Assembly (NCBI GenBank): GCA_003221455.1
Contig: QHRX01000014.1
Coordinates: 1 to 54,602, forward strand
Length of the DNA: 54,602 nt
Reading direction: 5' to 3'
Source: Candidatus Rokuibacteriota bacterium
GTDB taxonomy: Bacteria; Methylomirabilota; Methylomirabilia; Rokubacteriales; CSP1-6
In this document: positions 35,191 through 42,864 of the stretch, in pieces
Numbering within the stretch: the stretch's first letter is position 1
How the letters are laid out: every line of letters begins with the position of its first letter
Notes under the pieces: generated by a model
The model's input: the letters and a program-made list of their open reading frames with translations, nothing else
Database searches by the model: none
Told to the model about the DNA's origin: nothing
Translations under genes and position numbers: made by a program

Positions 35191-35617
35191 TAGCGCGGAT
35201 CCCGGCGAGAGGGCGGTGTTCCCGACGGACGGGAACCCGGAGCTCCCGCAAGAGGGCTTCCAGCGTGTGGTCGTAGGGAACGACGATCGCCTCCGGCTGG
35301 AAGAACGAGACACAGTGGCGGTTGCCGAGGTGGAAGCCGACCAGCCCCCACTGCATCGGCTCCGTGGGGGTGATGACCAGGGCGTCGTCGGCGGCGGCCC
35401 GGACCGCGATGACGCGCTCGGCGTCTGCGTAGAGGACATCGCCCTCGGCGAGACGGTCGGCCCGCGCGAGCGAGATGCCGACCTCGGTCCCCGCGTCGGT
35501 GCGGACGCGCTGATGGCCCTTCGCCATCGCCTCGAAATCGAGGGTCACCCACTCGAGGCGGCGCCCTCCGACCCACTGCTGGTCGAGCCGACCGACCGCC
35601 CTGCCGACCATGATCAT
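35174..35617 (-). CDS. ureE: Urease accessory nickel metallochaperone UreE
   Basis: A 147-aa UreE. N-terminal peptide-binding-like domain: 'LDFEAMAKGHQRVRTDAGTEVGISL' in outline, 'LAEGDVLYADAERVIAVRA'. The metal-binding domain includes 'LVGFHLGNRHCVSFF', where the GNRHxx His is the conserved nickel ligand, and 'VPYDHTLEALLRELRV'. The C-terminus is short, ending ASAHAH, rather than a long His-rich tail, so bound nickel would be limited. ATG at 35617 (or 35611). It is the first gene of the accessory run, separated from the upstream dehydrogenase gene by a GC-rich hairpin. Confidence 0.9.
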   Translation of the reverse strand: MIMVGRAVGRLDQQWVGGRRLEWVTLDFEAMAKGHQRVRTDAGTEVGISLARADRLAEGDVLYADAERVIAVRAAADDALVITPTEPMQWGLVGFHLGNRHCVSFFQPEAIVVPYDHTLEALLRELRVPVRREHRPLAGIRASAHAH

Positions 35618-35669
35618 GCGAGGCAGTATCTCACGAGCACACGAGCAGCAAAGCGCGGCGGGGGGCGGC

Positions 35670-35688
35670 GCCGGGCGCGGCGCCCGGC
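35670..35688 (-). terminator. GC-rich hairpin between the dehydrogenase-like gene and ureE
   Basis: Perfect 7-bp arms GCCGGGC / GCCCGGC with a 5-nt loop lie 39 bp after the stop of the upstream gene on the minus strand and about 50 bp before the ureE start. Further GC palindromes adjoin on both sides. There is no T-tract; it may be a Rho-assisted or pause-type terminator that separates the two transcription units. Confidence 0.4.
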
Positions 35689-35727
35689 CGCGCGGGCGGC
35701 CGGGCGCGGGCGATTCAGGCTGACCGG

Positions 35728-37410
35728 CTACTGGCCGGTATAGGTGACCTTCCAGATCACGCCCGACTTCGGCGTGGTGAAGAACGGCGACGGCATCGAG
35801 TAGTCGATATAGAGTTCACCGTAGTCGACGACGAGCATCGTCTTGCCGTCGTTTGTAAACACGACGTCGTTGGTCCGCTCCATGCCGCCCCGGTTCTCGG
35901 GTTTCTGGTACGCACCCGGGCCCGGGTCGACGTTGCGCATGAAGTAGGACCACTTGACGCCGGCCGGCTCCAGGAACTCGACCCTGATCACCGCCGGCCA
36001 CGTCGGCACGAGGCTGTCCGGGCCGTTGTCGATCACGCCGAAGATCGCCCCGAACAGGGTGTCCTTCACGCCGAAGCGCTGGTCACCCCACGCGATCCCG
36101 TCGAAGGGGTTGTTGGTGTCCCACTCCAGGACGGGGTTGAGGTAACCGTTCGGGTTGGGATTGGCGATGATCAGCGGCACGCCGCGAACGCCCTCGACGT
36201 GCGGCGGGAAGCGGTAGGGCGGCAGCTGCGGGACCCACGGCTTGTCGCCGATGTAGAGCTGCGGATAGGGCCGGTCGACCTTGGCGCCGTTGTACGCCCT
36301 CAGCGAGTAGCGCTTGTTCGTGACGAAGCCCATCCCCTCCTTGTCGGGGAAGCCCCCGTCCTGCCCCTTCTCGGTCACGATCCAGAGCTTTTCGGCGCCG
36401 TTGGCGATGCGGCGATGCCCGAGGTCGTTGACGCCGTTGTCGCTGACGGCCAGAGCGTTCTCGAATCGGCTCCCCTTCGGGCCGAACCGCACGCCCGACT
36501 GGTTCCGGAAGCCCATCGCGTAGACTTCCATCTGCTCGTGGTGGTACAAGCCGTCCGAGTTCTTCTCGTTGTCGCCGATCCGGACCCGCATGATCGAGCC
36601 GCCGCAGGGCACCTGGGCCTTGATGACCATGCCGGGCTTGGCCGGAACCCCGACGGGCAGCAGCGCGCCGGTCAGTCGGCCGTCGGACGACCGGACGTTG
36701 AGACCGGTGTGGACGACGTCGCGGCAAACCGGATCACGGGCCGTCTTCGGCAGGTTCGGATCGCCGTGCTTCTCCCAGAAGGGGTCGACCTGGTCGGTCC
36801 AGCCGTGGTTGTCGGGGTCGGCGAACCCGGCGTTGCTCGGGAACCCCTGCCCCCAGTAGAGCCAGCCGTCCTTGCACGTGATGCCGCCGATCTGGTGGTC
36901 ACCGATCGGGAGGTCGGTGATGATCTTCTTGAGGCGCCCGTTGAGCCCGTCGATCTCCCAGATGTTCTGCGAGTACTCGGGGATGTAGACCTTGTTGTTC
37001 TCGGCGCAGTACCCGATCTCGTTCATCACGAAGTGGAACATCCCGACCCCGATATCCTTGAGGTGCTTGCCGTTCTTGTCGAAGACCTCGACATGCGGGC
37101 CGCCGACCGGGTTCTTGACCCGCTGGCCGGCGTACTCCCATTCGAACGGACCGAACAAGTTGCCGGAGATCGCCACCCACACGTTGCCCTCGCCGTCCAC
37201 GGTGGCCGCGCTCGGCGTGTCCAGGCCCGCGACGAACACGTCGACCTTGTAGCCCTTCGGCACCACGATCTTGCTCGGATCTGGCTTGTGGGCGACTCGA
37301 GGCACCCAGCCGCCGGAGACCGGCGTCCCCGACTGATTCTGAGCGACCGCCAGCGGCACGAGCAGCAGGCCCGCGGCGGCGGCCAGCATCACACTCTTTA
37401 GAACTCTCAT
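35728..37410 (-). CDS. Sorbosone/aldose dehydrogenase-like secreted beta-propeller
   Basis: A 560-aa periplasmic protein with signal peptide MRVLKSVMLAAAAGLLLVPLAVA. The mature part starts 'PSKIVVPKGYKVDVFVAGLDTPS', then 'GNVWVAISGNLFGP', the phrase typical of PQQ-dependent glucose/sorbosone dehydrogenase-like propellers, and later 'VVHTGLNVRSSDGRLTG', 'MGFRNQSGVRFGPKG', 'NPFDGIAWGDQRFG' and 'MLVVDYGELYIDY'. It probably oxidises a sugar or alcohol and passes electrons to the cytochrome c encoded 119 bp upstream. Cofactor is inferred from the family only. ATG 37410 is preceded by GAGGAGGGAG. Stop codon is followed by a GC hairpin. Confidence 0.75.
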   Translation of the reverse strand: MRVLKSVMLAAAAGLLLVPLAVAQNQSGTPVSGGWVPRVAHKPDPSKIVVPKGYKVDVFVAGLDTPSAATVDGEGNVWVAISGNLFGPFEWEYAGQRVKNPVGGPHVEVFDKNGKHLKDIGVGMFHFVMNEIGYCAENNKVYIPEYSQNIWEIDGLNGRLKKIITDLPIGDHQIGGITCKDGWLYWGQGFPSNAGFADPDNHGWTDQVDPFWEKHGDPNLPKTARDPVCRDVVHTGLNVRSSDGRLTGALLPVGVPAKPGMVIKAQVPCGGSIMRVRIGDNEKNSDGLYHHEQMEVYAMGFRNQSGVRFGPKGSRFENALAVSDNGVNDLGHRRIANGAEKLWIVTEKGQDGGFPDKEGMGFVTNKRYSLRAYNGAKVDRPYPQLYIGDKPWVPQLPPYRFPPHVEGVRGVPLIIANPNPNGYLNPVLEWDTNNPFDGIAWGDQRFGVKDTLFGAIFGVIDNGPDSLVPTWPAVIRVEFLEPAGVKWSYFMRNVDPGPGAYQKPENRGGMERTNDVVFTNDGKTMLVVDYGELYIDYSMPSPFFTTPKSGVIWKVTYTGQ

Positions 37411-37529
37411 GACGACTCCCTCCTCTGCGTGGTTTCCCTCACCACCACCCTCTCCCCTGAGCGAACGACCTCCTCCTTCCTGCCGCTGTGGTCGGCGAGC
37501 GTCCGGCCTCGATCCGCCGGGAGTCCGAG

Positions 37530-37919
37530 TCAGTACGTGGCGAGCGTGCGCACAAAGCCGACGATGTCCCGGATGTCCTGATCGGGAATCTGCTTGCCCC
37601 AGGCCGGCATGGCCGCGTTCTTCCCGACCGCGGCCCCCCCCTTCTTGATGACCGCGAACAAGTAGTCGTCGGAAACCTGGTCCATCAGCTGCTTGACGGC
37701 GAGGTTGCCGACGCTCGGCCGGAAGGTCTTGGCCTCCCCCCGGCCGTCTTCGCCGTGACACCCGGCGCAGTACCTGAGGAAGAGCTCCTTGCCGCGCACC
37801 GCGTCCCCGGGCCGACCCTGCGCGGGGCGCGCCGCCGCCGGCACCAGCGCCGCGCCCACGAGGCAGATGAGAAACGTACTCTTGAGAAGCGGCGTCGCTC
37901 CCGTTTCGCGAAGCGGTAT
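37530..37919 (-). CDS. Small periplasmic cytochrome c, apparently starting at ATA
   Basis: Class I c-type cytochrome, 129 aa if counted from the codon at 37919. Heme is bound by CxxCH at C51-A-G-C54-H55, with Met104 (AAMPAW) as probable axial ligand. The signal peptide reads 'PLRETGATPLLKSTFLICLV...', cleaved near PAQG. No ATG, GTG or TTG lies at the expected place: the codon behind the strong SD (GAGGAGGGAG, 37935-37926) is ATA, 6 nt away. The ATG at 38009 is upstream of a near-perfect promoter (37975-37947) and so is unlikely to be on the transcript. The partner is the propeller gene downstream. Confidence 0.75.
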   Translation of the reverse strand: MPLRETGATPLLKSTFLICLVGAALVPAAARPAQGRPGDAVRGKELFLRYCAGCHGEDGRGEAKTFRPSVGNLAVKQLMDQVSDDYLFAVIKKGGAAVGKNAAMPAWGKQIPDQDIRDIVGFVRTLATY

Positions 37920-37946
37920 CGCGGTCTCCCTCCTCGGAGCGGCGGC

Positions 37947-37975
37947 AGTATATTCTCGTTGGCCGGGGTTGACAA
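37947..37975 (-). promoter_or_regulatory. Strong sigma-70-type promoter of the cytochrome c / propeller operon
   Basis: On the minus strand, -35 TTGTCA (37975-37970), a 17-nt spacer, and -10 TATACT (37952-37947), five of six matches in each hexamer. The expected transcript start, about 37940, leaves a leader of roughly 20 nt carrying the Shine-Dalgarno sequence GAGGAGGGAG. This is the best promoter of the window. Confidence 0.7.
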
Positions 37976-38034
37976 TCCCCTTCAGGTCCGCGGCATGCGG
38001 CGCGCTCATCCGATCCGCACGCTTCGCCGCTGGC

Positions 38035-38064
38035 TTGACACCCGACCGCCAGCGCCCGTAGCAT
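38035..38064 (+). promoter_or_regulatory. Candidate promoter of the ebo-like cluster
   Basis: Perfect -35 TTGACA (38035-38040), an 18-nt spacer, and -10-like TAGCAT (38059-38064). It points towards the UbiA/EboC gene about 190 bp downstream, and lies only about 60 bp from the divergent cytochrome c promoter. The intervening sequence could hold sites for a shared regulator. The -10 is a moderate match. Confidence 0.45.
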
Positions 38065-38255
38065 GACCGGCCTGTCGGGAGCCTTCGGGCCGCCCGCGGC
38101 CGGCGCGGACCGGCGTAGAATGAGGGGCCTCACACCATGGCACGAGACATACCGCCTGACGGCGGTCCGCTCGGCGGCGGGCCGATGCGCGCCCGCGGTG
38201 CGACCGCTACGGTCTGCGCCCTCGCCCTTCGCCGCGGCCGCGCCCACGCTCGGCC

Positions 38256-39137
38256 GTGCCGATACGTGCTATCGGCCGCCTGAGGACGCTGTTCGAGCTG
38301 GTGCGCCTGCCGAACGTCTTCACGGCACCGGCAGACGTGGCGATGGGGATGGCGGTCGCCGGCGCCGCCCTCACTCCCGCGACGGCGTCGCTTCTCCTCG
38401 CCTCCGCCTTCGCGTACGCGGGCGGGATGGCGCTCAACGACGCCTGGGACGCGCCGGTCGACTTCCACGAGCGTCCCGAGCGCCCGATCCCGCGGGGGCG
38501 GATCACGCGCGGCGGGGCCTTCGGATTCGCGGGGGCGTGCCTCGGCGTGGGCCTTCTGCTGGCGGCGCGCGCGGGGAGCGGGCCCTTCGCGGTGGCGGTG
38601 CTGCTGGTCGTGGCGATCGTCCTCTACGACGGCTTTGCCAAGGGCTCGGCCATGGGGCCGCCGGTCATGGCCGCCTGTCGCCTCCTCAACGCGGGGCTCG
38701 GGGCGGCCGCGGGCGCGCTCACCGCGATTGCGGCGCTGCCCCTCGGGCTCCTCTTCGGCTACGTCTTGACGCTGACGGTCGTGAGCCGCTTCGAAGTCAT
38801 GACGGCCCCGGTGGCGCTCGTCCGCGGCGCCGCTGGCGCCTTCACCGCGCTCCTCCTCATCTCGACGGGCCTCCTCGTGACGCGGGGCGGGGGCGGGGGC
38901 GTCACTGGCGTAGTCTTCCTCGCGGCGCTCGCCTTCTGGCTCGGCCGTCCGCTCCGCGCCGCGCTGGCCGACCCGGCACCGAGACGAATCATCGGCGTCA
39001 TCAAGGCCGCGGTGCTCGGCATCATCCTGCTCGACGCGGCCTTCGTCGCCGCCGCCGGCGGCCCGGCGGCTGGCCTGCTGGTGGCCGCGCTGTTCGTCCC
39101 CGCCTTTCTCCTCGGGCGGCGCTTCGCGAGCGCATGA
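38256..39137 (+). CDS. eboC: UbiA-family prenyltransferase, EboC-like
   Basis: A 293-aa membrane protein with about 8-9 helices. The first Asp-rich motif is N61-D62-x2-D65-x3-D69 within 'MALNDAWDAPVDFHERPERP', followed by IPRGRI, which is the form used by EboC proteins rather than by UbiA or menaquinone enzymes. A second polar region lies about 'LYDGFAKGSAMGPPVMAACR'. It would attach a prenyl group to, or otherwise handle, an aromatic or cyclic metabolite in the membrane. The only upstream start is a GTG at 38256, without a good SD. It is the first gene of the ebo-like cluster and is followed by 240 bp without a clear gene. Confidence 0.72.
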   Translation: MPIRAIGRLRTLFELVRLPNVFTAPADVAMGMAVAGAALTPATASLLLASAFAYAGGMALNDAWDAPVDFHERPERPIPRGRITRGGAFGFAGACLGVGLLLAARAGSGPFAVAVLLVVAIVLYDGFAKGSAMGPPVMAACRLLNAGLGAAAGALTAIAALPLGLLFGYVLTLTVVSRFEVMTAPVALVRGAAGAFTALLLISTGLLVTRGGGGGVTGVVFLAALAFWLGRPLRAALADPAPRRIIGVIKAAVLGIILLDAAFVAAAGGPAAGLLVAALFVPAFLLGRRFASA

Positions 39138-39377
39138 GCGGCGGGCCGCTCCGCGTCGGCCGCAACTCGAAACGCCCTCGCCCCGCTTCGACAGTCGTCC
39201 GGCACGCGCGAACTCCGCGAGGTCACGATCGCGTTCGGTCCGGAGCCGGGAATGCTCGTCGCGCCCTCAGGGCCGGCCGGAGGTGGGTCGGCGCGGAGCT
39301 GAGCCGCGACAGCCACGGGGCCCCTGGAGTGACGGCGGCCGCGCTCGCCTCTCGGCGCGCGGCCGAGGGCCAGGCCG

Positions 39378-40586
39378 TTGACGCCTGACGATCCGATGAC
39401 CCGAGCCCTCGGTGAGATCCTCGAGACATTCGGCGTCGACGGGGCGGCGGCGTACCTCCGCGAGCCCGAGCAGTCGCGGCTGCGCCTGGCCGGGGTCCGC
39501 TCCCGCGCCGCGATCGGCGGGCCACCCCTGCCCCAGGAGTATGCGTGGGGCAAGGACCTGGTCGGCGGGGCGGCGGAGCGGGCGGAGCCGCTGACGGCGC
39601 CGGAGCCGAATCCCTACGCGCTGGCCGCGCCGATGCTCCTCGGGGACGAGGCGGCGGGAGTCGTCGCGATCGTCGCCGGCGGGCGCCGGCCCACACCGGC
39701 GGAGGGCGACGCGCTCCTCGCCCGCGGCCGGGCGCTCGCGCGGGCGCTCGCGCCGGCGCCCCTCGACGCGCTCCGCAGTGAACTCGCGCGCCACCTGGCC
39801 CCGCCAGGGCTCGCCTGGCTCGAGACGCTGCTCGCCGCCGCCGGGCGCGGTGAGCGCGCCGCCGTCGTCACGGCGTTCCCCGCCGTGTCGCGCCGCGTCG
39901 GCCGCGAGCCGCTCGGCAGCCGGTCGGCGCTCGTGCGGCGCGACCTGGATCTCGAGATTCCGCTCCGCGCCTGGCGGATCGACGACGCCGCCCGGGCGAC
40001 GCTGATCTGCGCCTTCGCGGGCGACGGCGAGGCACTCGCGCGCGAGCTCTACTTCGCCGGCGACCTGCGCGAGCGAACCGGCGCGCTCCGGGGGCTGGCC
40101 GTCGTCGGCCGAAGCCCCGCCGCGCTCGACGCCGTGGTCGACGCGGGCCGCGTCAGCGCGGTCGAGCTGTTCGAGGCGGCGATCGCCGAGAACCCCTACG
40201 TTTCGCGGGTGCTGCCCGCCGACGAGTTCCGCAAGATCGTTCTCAAGTGCGCGTTCGTTGGCGTCGCCCTCGATCGCGTGGTCGGACTCGAAACGCGAGC
40301 TGACGAGGAGCTCTCCCGGATGCTACTCTCGTACGTGAGCGAGCGGGAGGTCGCCGGCCGGTCGGTGCCGCCGGACGTCTGGCCCATCGTGGCCCTGCAT
40401 CCGACCGCCGGGCTTCCGGCCAAGCTGTGCGGGTACCTCGAGCACCCGGCCGAAGCACACCGGACGGCCGCCGCCCTGGCGCTCGGACGGATCGGCGACC
40501 GGCGGGCGCGGCCGTTCCTCGAGGATCGGCTTCTCCGCGAGACCGACCCCTCCGTGCGGCGGGCGGTCGAGCGGGCGATATCTTGA
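39378..40586 (+). CDS. eboA: EboA-like protein with N-terminal GAF-like domain
   Basis: About 402 aa from a TTG at 39378 (GAGGG 8 nt upstream); ATG 39396 is the alternative. Residues about 7-130 resemble a short GAF domain: 'ALGEILETFGVDGAAAYLRE', 'LRLAGVRSRA', 'YALAAPMLLGDEAAGVVAIVA'. From about 135 onward the sequence is EboA-like: 'LAPPGLAWLETLLAAAGRG', 'FPAVSRRVGREPL', 'WRIDDAARATLICAF', 'LYFAGDLRERTGALRGL', 'DAGRVSAVELFEAAIAENPY', ending with HEAT-like repeats ('ALGRIGDRRARPFLEDRL'). EboA is required for metabolite traffic to the periplasm in cyanobacteria. The added GAF-like part is unusual and might sense a ligand. Next gene follows after 22 bp. Confidence 0.78.
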   Translation: MTPDDPMTRALGEILETFGVDGAAAYLREPEQSRLRLAGVRSRAAIGGPPLPQEYAWGKDLVGGAAERAEPLTAPEPNPYALAAPMLLGDEAAGVVAIVAGGRRPTPAEGDALLARGRALARALAPAPLDALRSELARHLAPPGLAWLETLLAAAGRGERAAVVTAFPAVSRRVGREPLGSRSALVRRDLDLEIPLRAWRIDDAARATLICAFAGDGEALARELYFAGDLRERTGALRGLAVVGRSPAALDAVVDAGRVSAVELFEAAIAENPYVSRVLPADEFRKIVLKCAFVGVALDRVVGLETRADEELSRMLLSYVSEREVAGRSVPPDVWPIVALHPTAGLPAKLCGYLEHPAEAHRTAAALALGRIGDRRARPFLEDRLLRETDPSVRRAVERAIS

Positions 40587-40608
40587 TCAGCAGAAAGGAC
40601 AGACACCC

Positions 40609-41478
40609 ATGCGCATGTTCGAGCCTCACGCCCACATGTTCTCCCGAGTCACCGACGACTACGAGCGGATGGCCCTGGCGGGCATCGTCGCCGTACTCGA
40701 GCCGGCCTTCTGGCTCGGGCAGCCGCGGACGTCGGTCGGCTCCTTCGTCGACTACTTCGACACGATCATCGGCTGGGAGCGCTTCCGCGCCGAGCAGTTC
40801 GGCGTGCGCCACTACTGCACCCTATCGCTGAACCCGAAGGAAGCCAACGACGACCGGGTGAACGCGGGGGTCATGGCGATCTTGCCGCGCTACCTCGAGA
40901 AGGACGGCGTGCTCGGCGTCGGCGAGATCGGCTTCGACGACATCACCCCGCGCGAGGAGCGCTACCTCGCGGCCCAGCTCGAGCTGGCGCGGGCGCACGA
41001 CCTGCCCGCCCTCGTCCACACCCCGCACCGCGACAAGGTACGGGGCGTCGAGCGGACGCTGGCCATCGTCCGCGAGGTCGGCTTCCCGCCCGAGCGCGTG
41101 CTCATCGACCACAATACCGAACAGACCGTCCCCCTCGTGATCGACACGGGCTGCACGATGGGCTTCTCGATCTATCCCGACACGAAGATGGACGAGCCGC
41201 GCATGGTCGAGATCCTCCGGAAGTACGGCACCGACCGCATGATCATCAACAGCGCGGCCGACTGGGGCAAGAGTGACCCGCTCAAGGTCCCGAAGACCGT
41301 CAGCCTGATGCGGCAGAAGGGCATGCCCGAGCACGAGATCGAGAAGGTCGTCTGGCAGAATCCGGTCTCGTTCTTCGCCAAGGGCGGCCGGCTCGATCTC
41401 CGCGAGCTCGACACGCCGGTGACGCCGGCGAGCCAGCTCTTCGAGGGCAACTCCGTCCTCCGCGGGCCCCGCGCGTGA
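40609..41478 (+). CDS. eboB: TatD-like metal-dependent hydrolase, EboB-like
   Basis: A 289-aa TIM-barrel hydrolase. Metal ligands are visible as H7-x-H9 in 'MFEPHAHMFSR', Glu106 in 'VLGVGEIGFDD', His137/His140 in 'LVHTPHRDK' and the 'DHNTEQT' segment near 167, with a late 'NSAADWGKSDP' that supplies the catalytic Asp. The sequence differs from DNase TatD and matches the EboB group, which accompanies EboA and EboC. The ATG at 40609 follows the EboA gene by 22 bp, with AGAAAGGA upstream. The natural substrate is unknown. The short spacing to both neighbours supports an operon. Confidence 0.8.
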   Translation: MRMFEPHAHMFSRVTDDYERMALAGIVAVLEPAFWLGQPRTSVGSFVDYFDTIIGWERFRAEQFGVRHYCTLSLNPKEANDDRVNAGVMAILPRYLEKDGVLGVGEIGFDDITPREERYLAAQLELARAHDLPALVHTPHRDKVRGVERTLAIVREVGFPPERVLIDHNTEQTVPLVIDTGCTMGFSIYPDTKMDEPRMVEILRKYGTDRMIINSAADWGKSDPLKVPKTVSLMRQKGMPEHEIEKVVWQNPVSFFAKGGRLDLRELDTPVTPASQLFEGNSVLRGPRA

Positions 41479-41479
41479 G

Positions 41480-42853
41480 GTGACCCCGCTTCTCGTCATC
41501 GACGTCGTCGGGCTCACCCCCGCCCAGGTCGGCCCCGACACCCCAGCGCTGGCGGCGCTCGCCCGCGACGGCTTCATGCGGCCGATGGGCGCGGTGCTGC
41601 CGGCCGTGACCTGTAGCGCCCAGGCGACGATGCTCACCGGGACGCTGCCCCGCGACCATGGCATCGTCGGCAACGGCTGGTACTTCCGCGACCTCGGCGA
41701 GGCGTGGCTCTGGCGCCAGTCGAACCGGCTGGTCGCCGGCGAGAAGGTCTGGGAGACCGCGCGGCGACGCCTGCCCGGGCTGACCTGCGCGAAGCTCTTC
41801 TGGTGGTACAACATGTACTCGAGTGCCGACTGGAGCGTCACGCCGCGCCCGACGTATCCCGCCGACGGCCGGAAGATCCCCGGCATCTACTGCCAGCCCC
41901 ACGATCTGAAGCACGAGATCGAGGGGGAACTCGGTCCCTTCCCGCTCTTCCACTTCTGGGGTCCGACCGCCGACATCGTCTCCTCGACGTGGATCGCCGA
42001 GTGCGCGCGCTTCGTGCTCGACAAGAAGCACCCCTCGCTCACGCTCGTCTACCTCCCGCACCTCGACTACGACCACCAACGGTACGGGCCGGACGATCCG
42101 CGGAGCCGCGCCGCCCTCCGCGCCGTCGACACGCTCGTGGGCGCGCTCGTCGCCCACGCGCGCCGCCTGGGGGCGCACGTCCTCGTCGTCTCCGAGTACG
42201 GGATCCGGCCGGTCGGCCGGCCGGTCGACATCAACCGTGCCCTCCGCCGCGCGGGGCTCCTGGCCACCCAGGAGACGCTCGGCTGGGAGCTCCTCGACGC
42301 CGGCGCCTCGCGGGCGTTCGCCGTCGCGGATCACCAGGTCGCCCATGTCTACGTGCGCGATCCCAAGGATCTCGGTCGGGCGCGGGCGGCCCTCGAGGCG
42401 CTCGCCGGCGTCGAGGAGCTCCTGGACGAGGAGGGCAAGCAAGCGGTCGGACTCGACCACCCGCGCGCGGGTGAGCTGGTCGCGGTCGCGGCGCCCGATG
42501 CCTGGTTCACCTATTACTACTGGCTCGACGACGCGCGCGCGCCCGACTTCGCGCCGACCGTGGACATTCACCGGAAGCCCGGCTACGACCCGGCCGAGCT
42601 CTTCCTGGCGGACGAGGGTCTCCGGACCAAGCTCCATATCGGCTGGCGCCTCGCGCAGAAGGCGCTCGGGTTCCGCTCCCTCATGGACGTGATCCCGCTC
42701 AGCGGCGACCGAGTCCGCGGCTCCCACGGCCGCCTGCCGGACTCGCCCGCCCACGGCCCGGTGGTGATCGGCTCGGCGCGGGCGCTCGCGCCGGGGGGGG
42801 CGGCCGCGATGACCGACGTCTACGACCTCATCCTCCGACACCTCGCGTCTTGA
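41480..42853 (+). CDS. eboF: Alkaline phosphatase superfamily phosphodiesterase, EboF-like
   Basis: A 457-aa type I phosphodiesterase/nucleotide pyrophosphatase-fold protein. Asp8 in 'LLVIDVVGLTP' and the nucleophile region 'LPAVTCSAQATMLTGTLPRDHG' (Thr44) are at the usual positions; 'YLPHLDYDHQRYGPD' (about 193-207) gives Asp/His ligands. The second metal motif, normally SDHG, reads SEYG near residue 237, so metal binding may be changed; I recall EboF proteins having this form but cannot check. GTG start at 41480, one base after the EboB stop. A membrane-protein gene follows. Function in the cluster is unproven. Confidence 0.75.
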   Translation: MTPLLVIDVVGLTPAQVGPDTPALAALARDGFMRPMGAVLPAVTCSAQATMLTGTLPRDHGIVGNGWYFRDLGEAWLWRQSNRLVAGEKVWETARRRLPGLTCAKLFWWYNMYSSADWSVTPRPTYPADGRKIPGIYCQPHDLKHEIEGELGPFPLFHFWGPTADIVSSTWIAECARFVLDKKHPSLTLVYLPHLDYDHQRYGPDDPRSRAALRAVDTLVGALVAHARRLGAHVLVVSEYGIRPVGRPVDINRALRRAGLLATQETLGWELLDAGASRAFAVADHQVAHVYVRDPKDLGRARAALEALAGVEELLDEEGKQAVGLDHPRAGELVAVAAPDAWFTYYYWLDDARAPDFAPTVDIHRKPGYDPAELFLADEGLRTKLHIGWRLAQKALGFRSLMDVIPLSGDRVRGSHGRLPDSPAHGPVVIGSARALAPGGAAAMTDVYDLILRHLAS

Positions 42854-42864
42854 CGGAGGCGCCC

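Noticed and set aside
37920..38009. Longer cytochrome c starting at ATG 38009
   Set aside because: The near-consensus promoter lies inside this extension, and the extra residues are not signal-peptide-like.
39138..39377. Small gene or EboD/EboE fragment between eboC and eboA
   Set aside because: An ATGA overlap at 39134 opens an 84-codon frame and another frame reads RELREVTIAFGPEPGM, but neither shows a family motif or clear coding bias.
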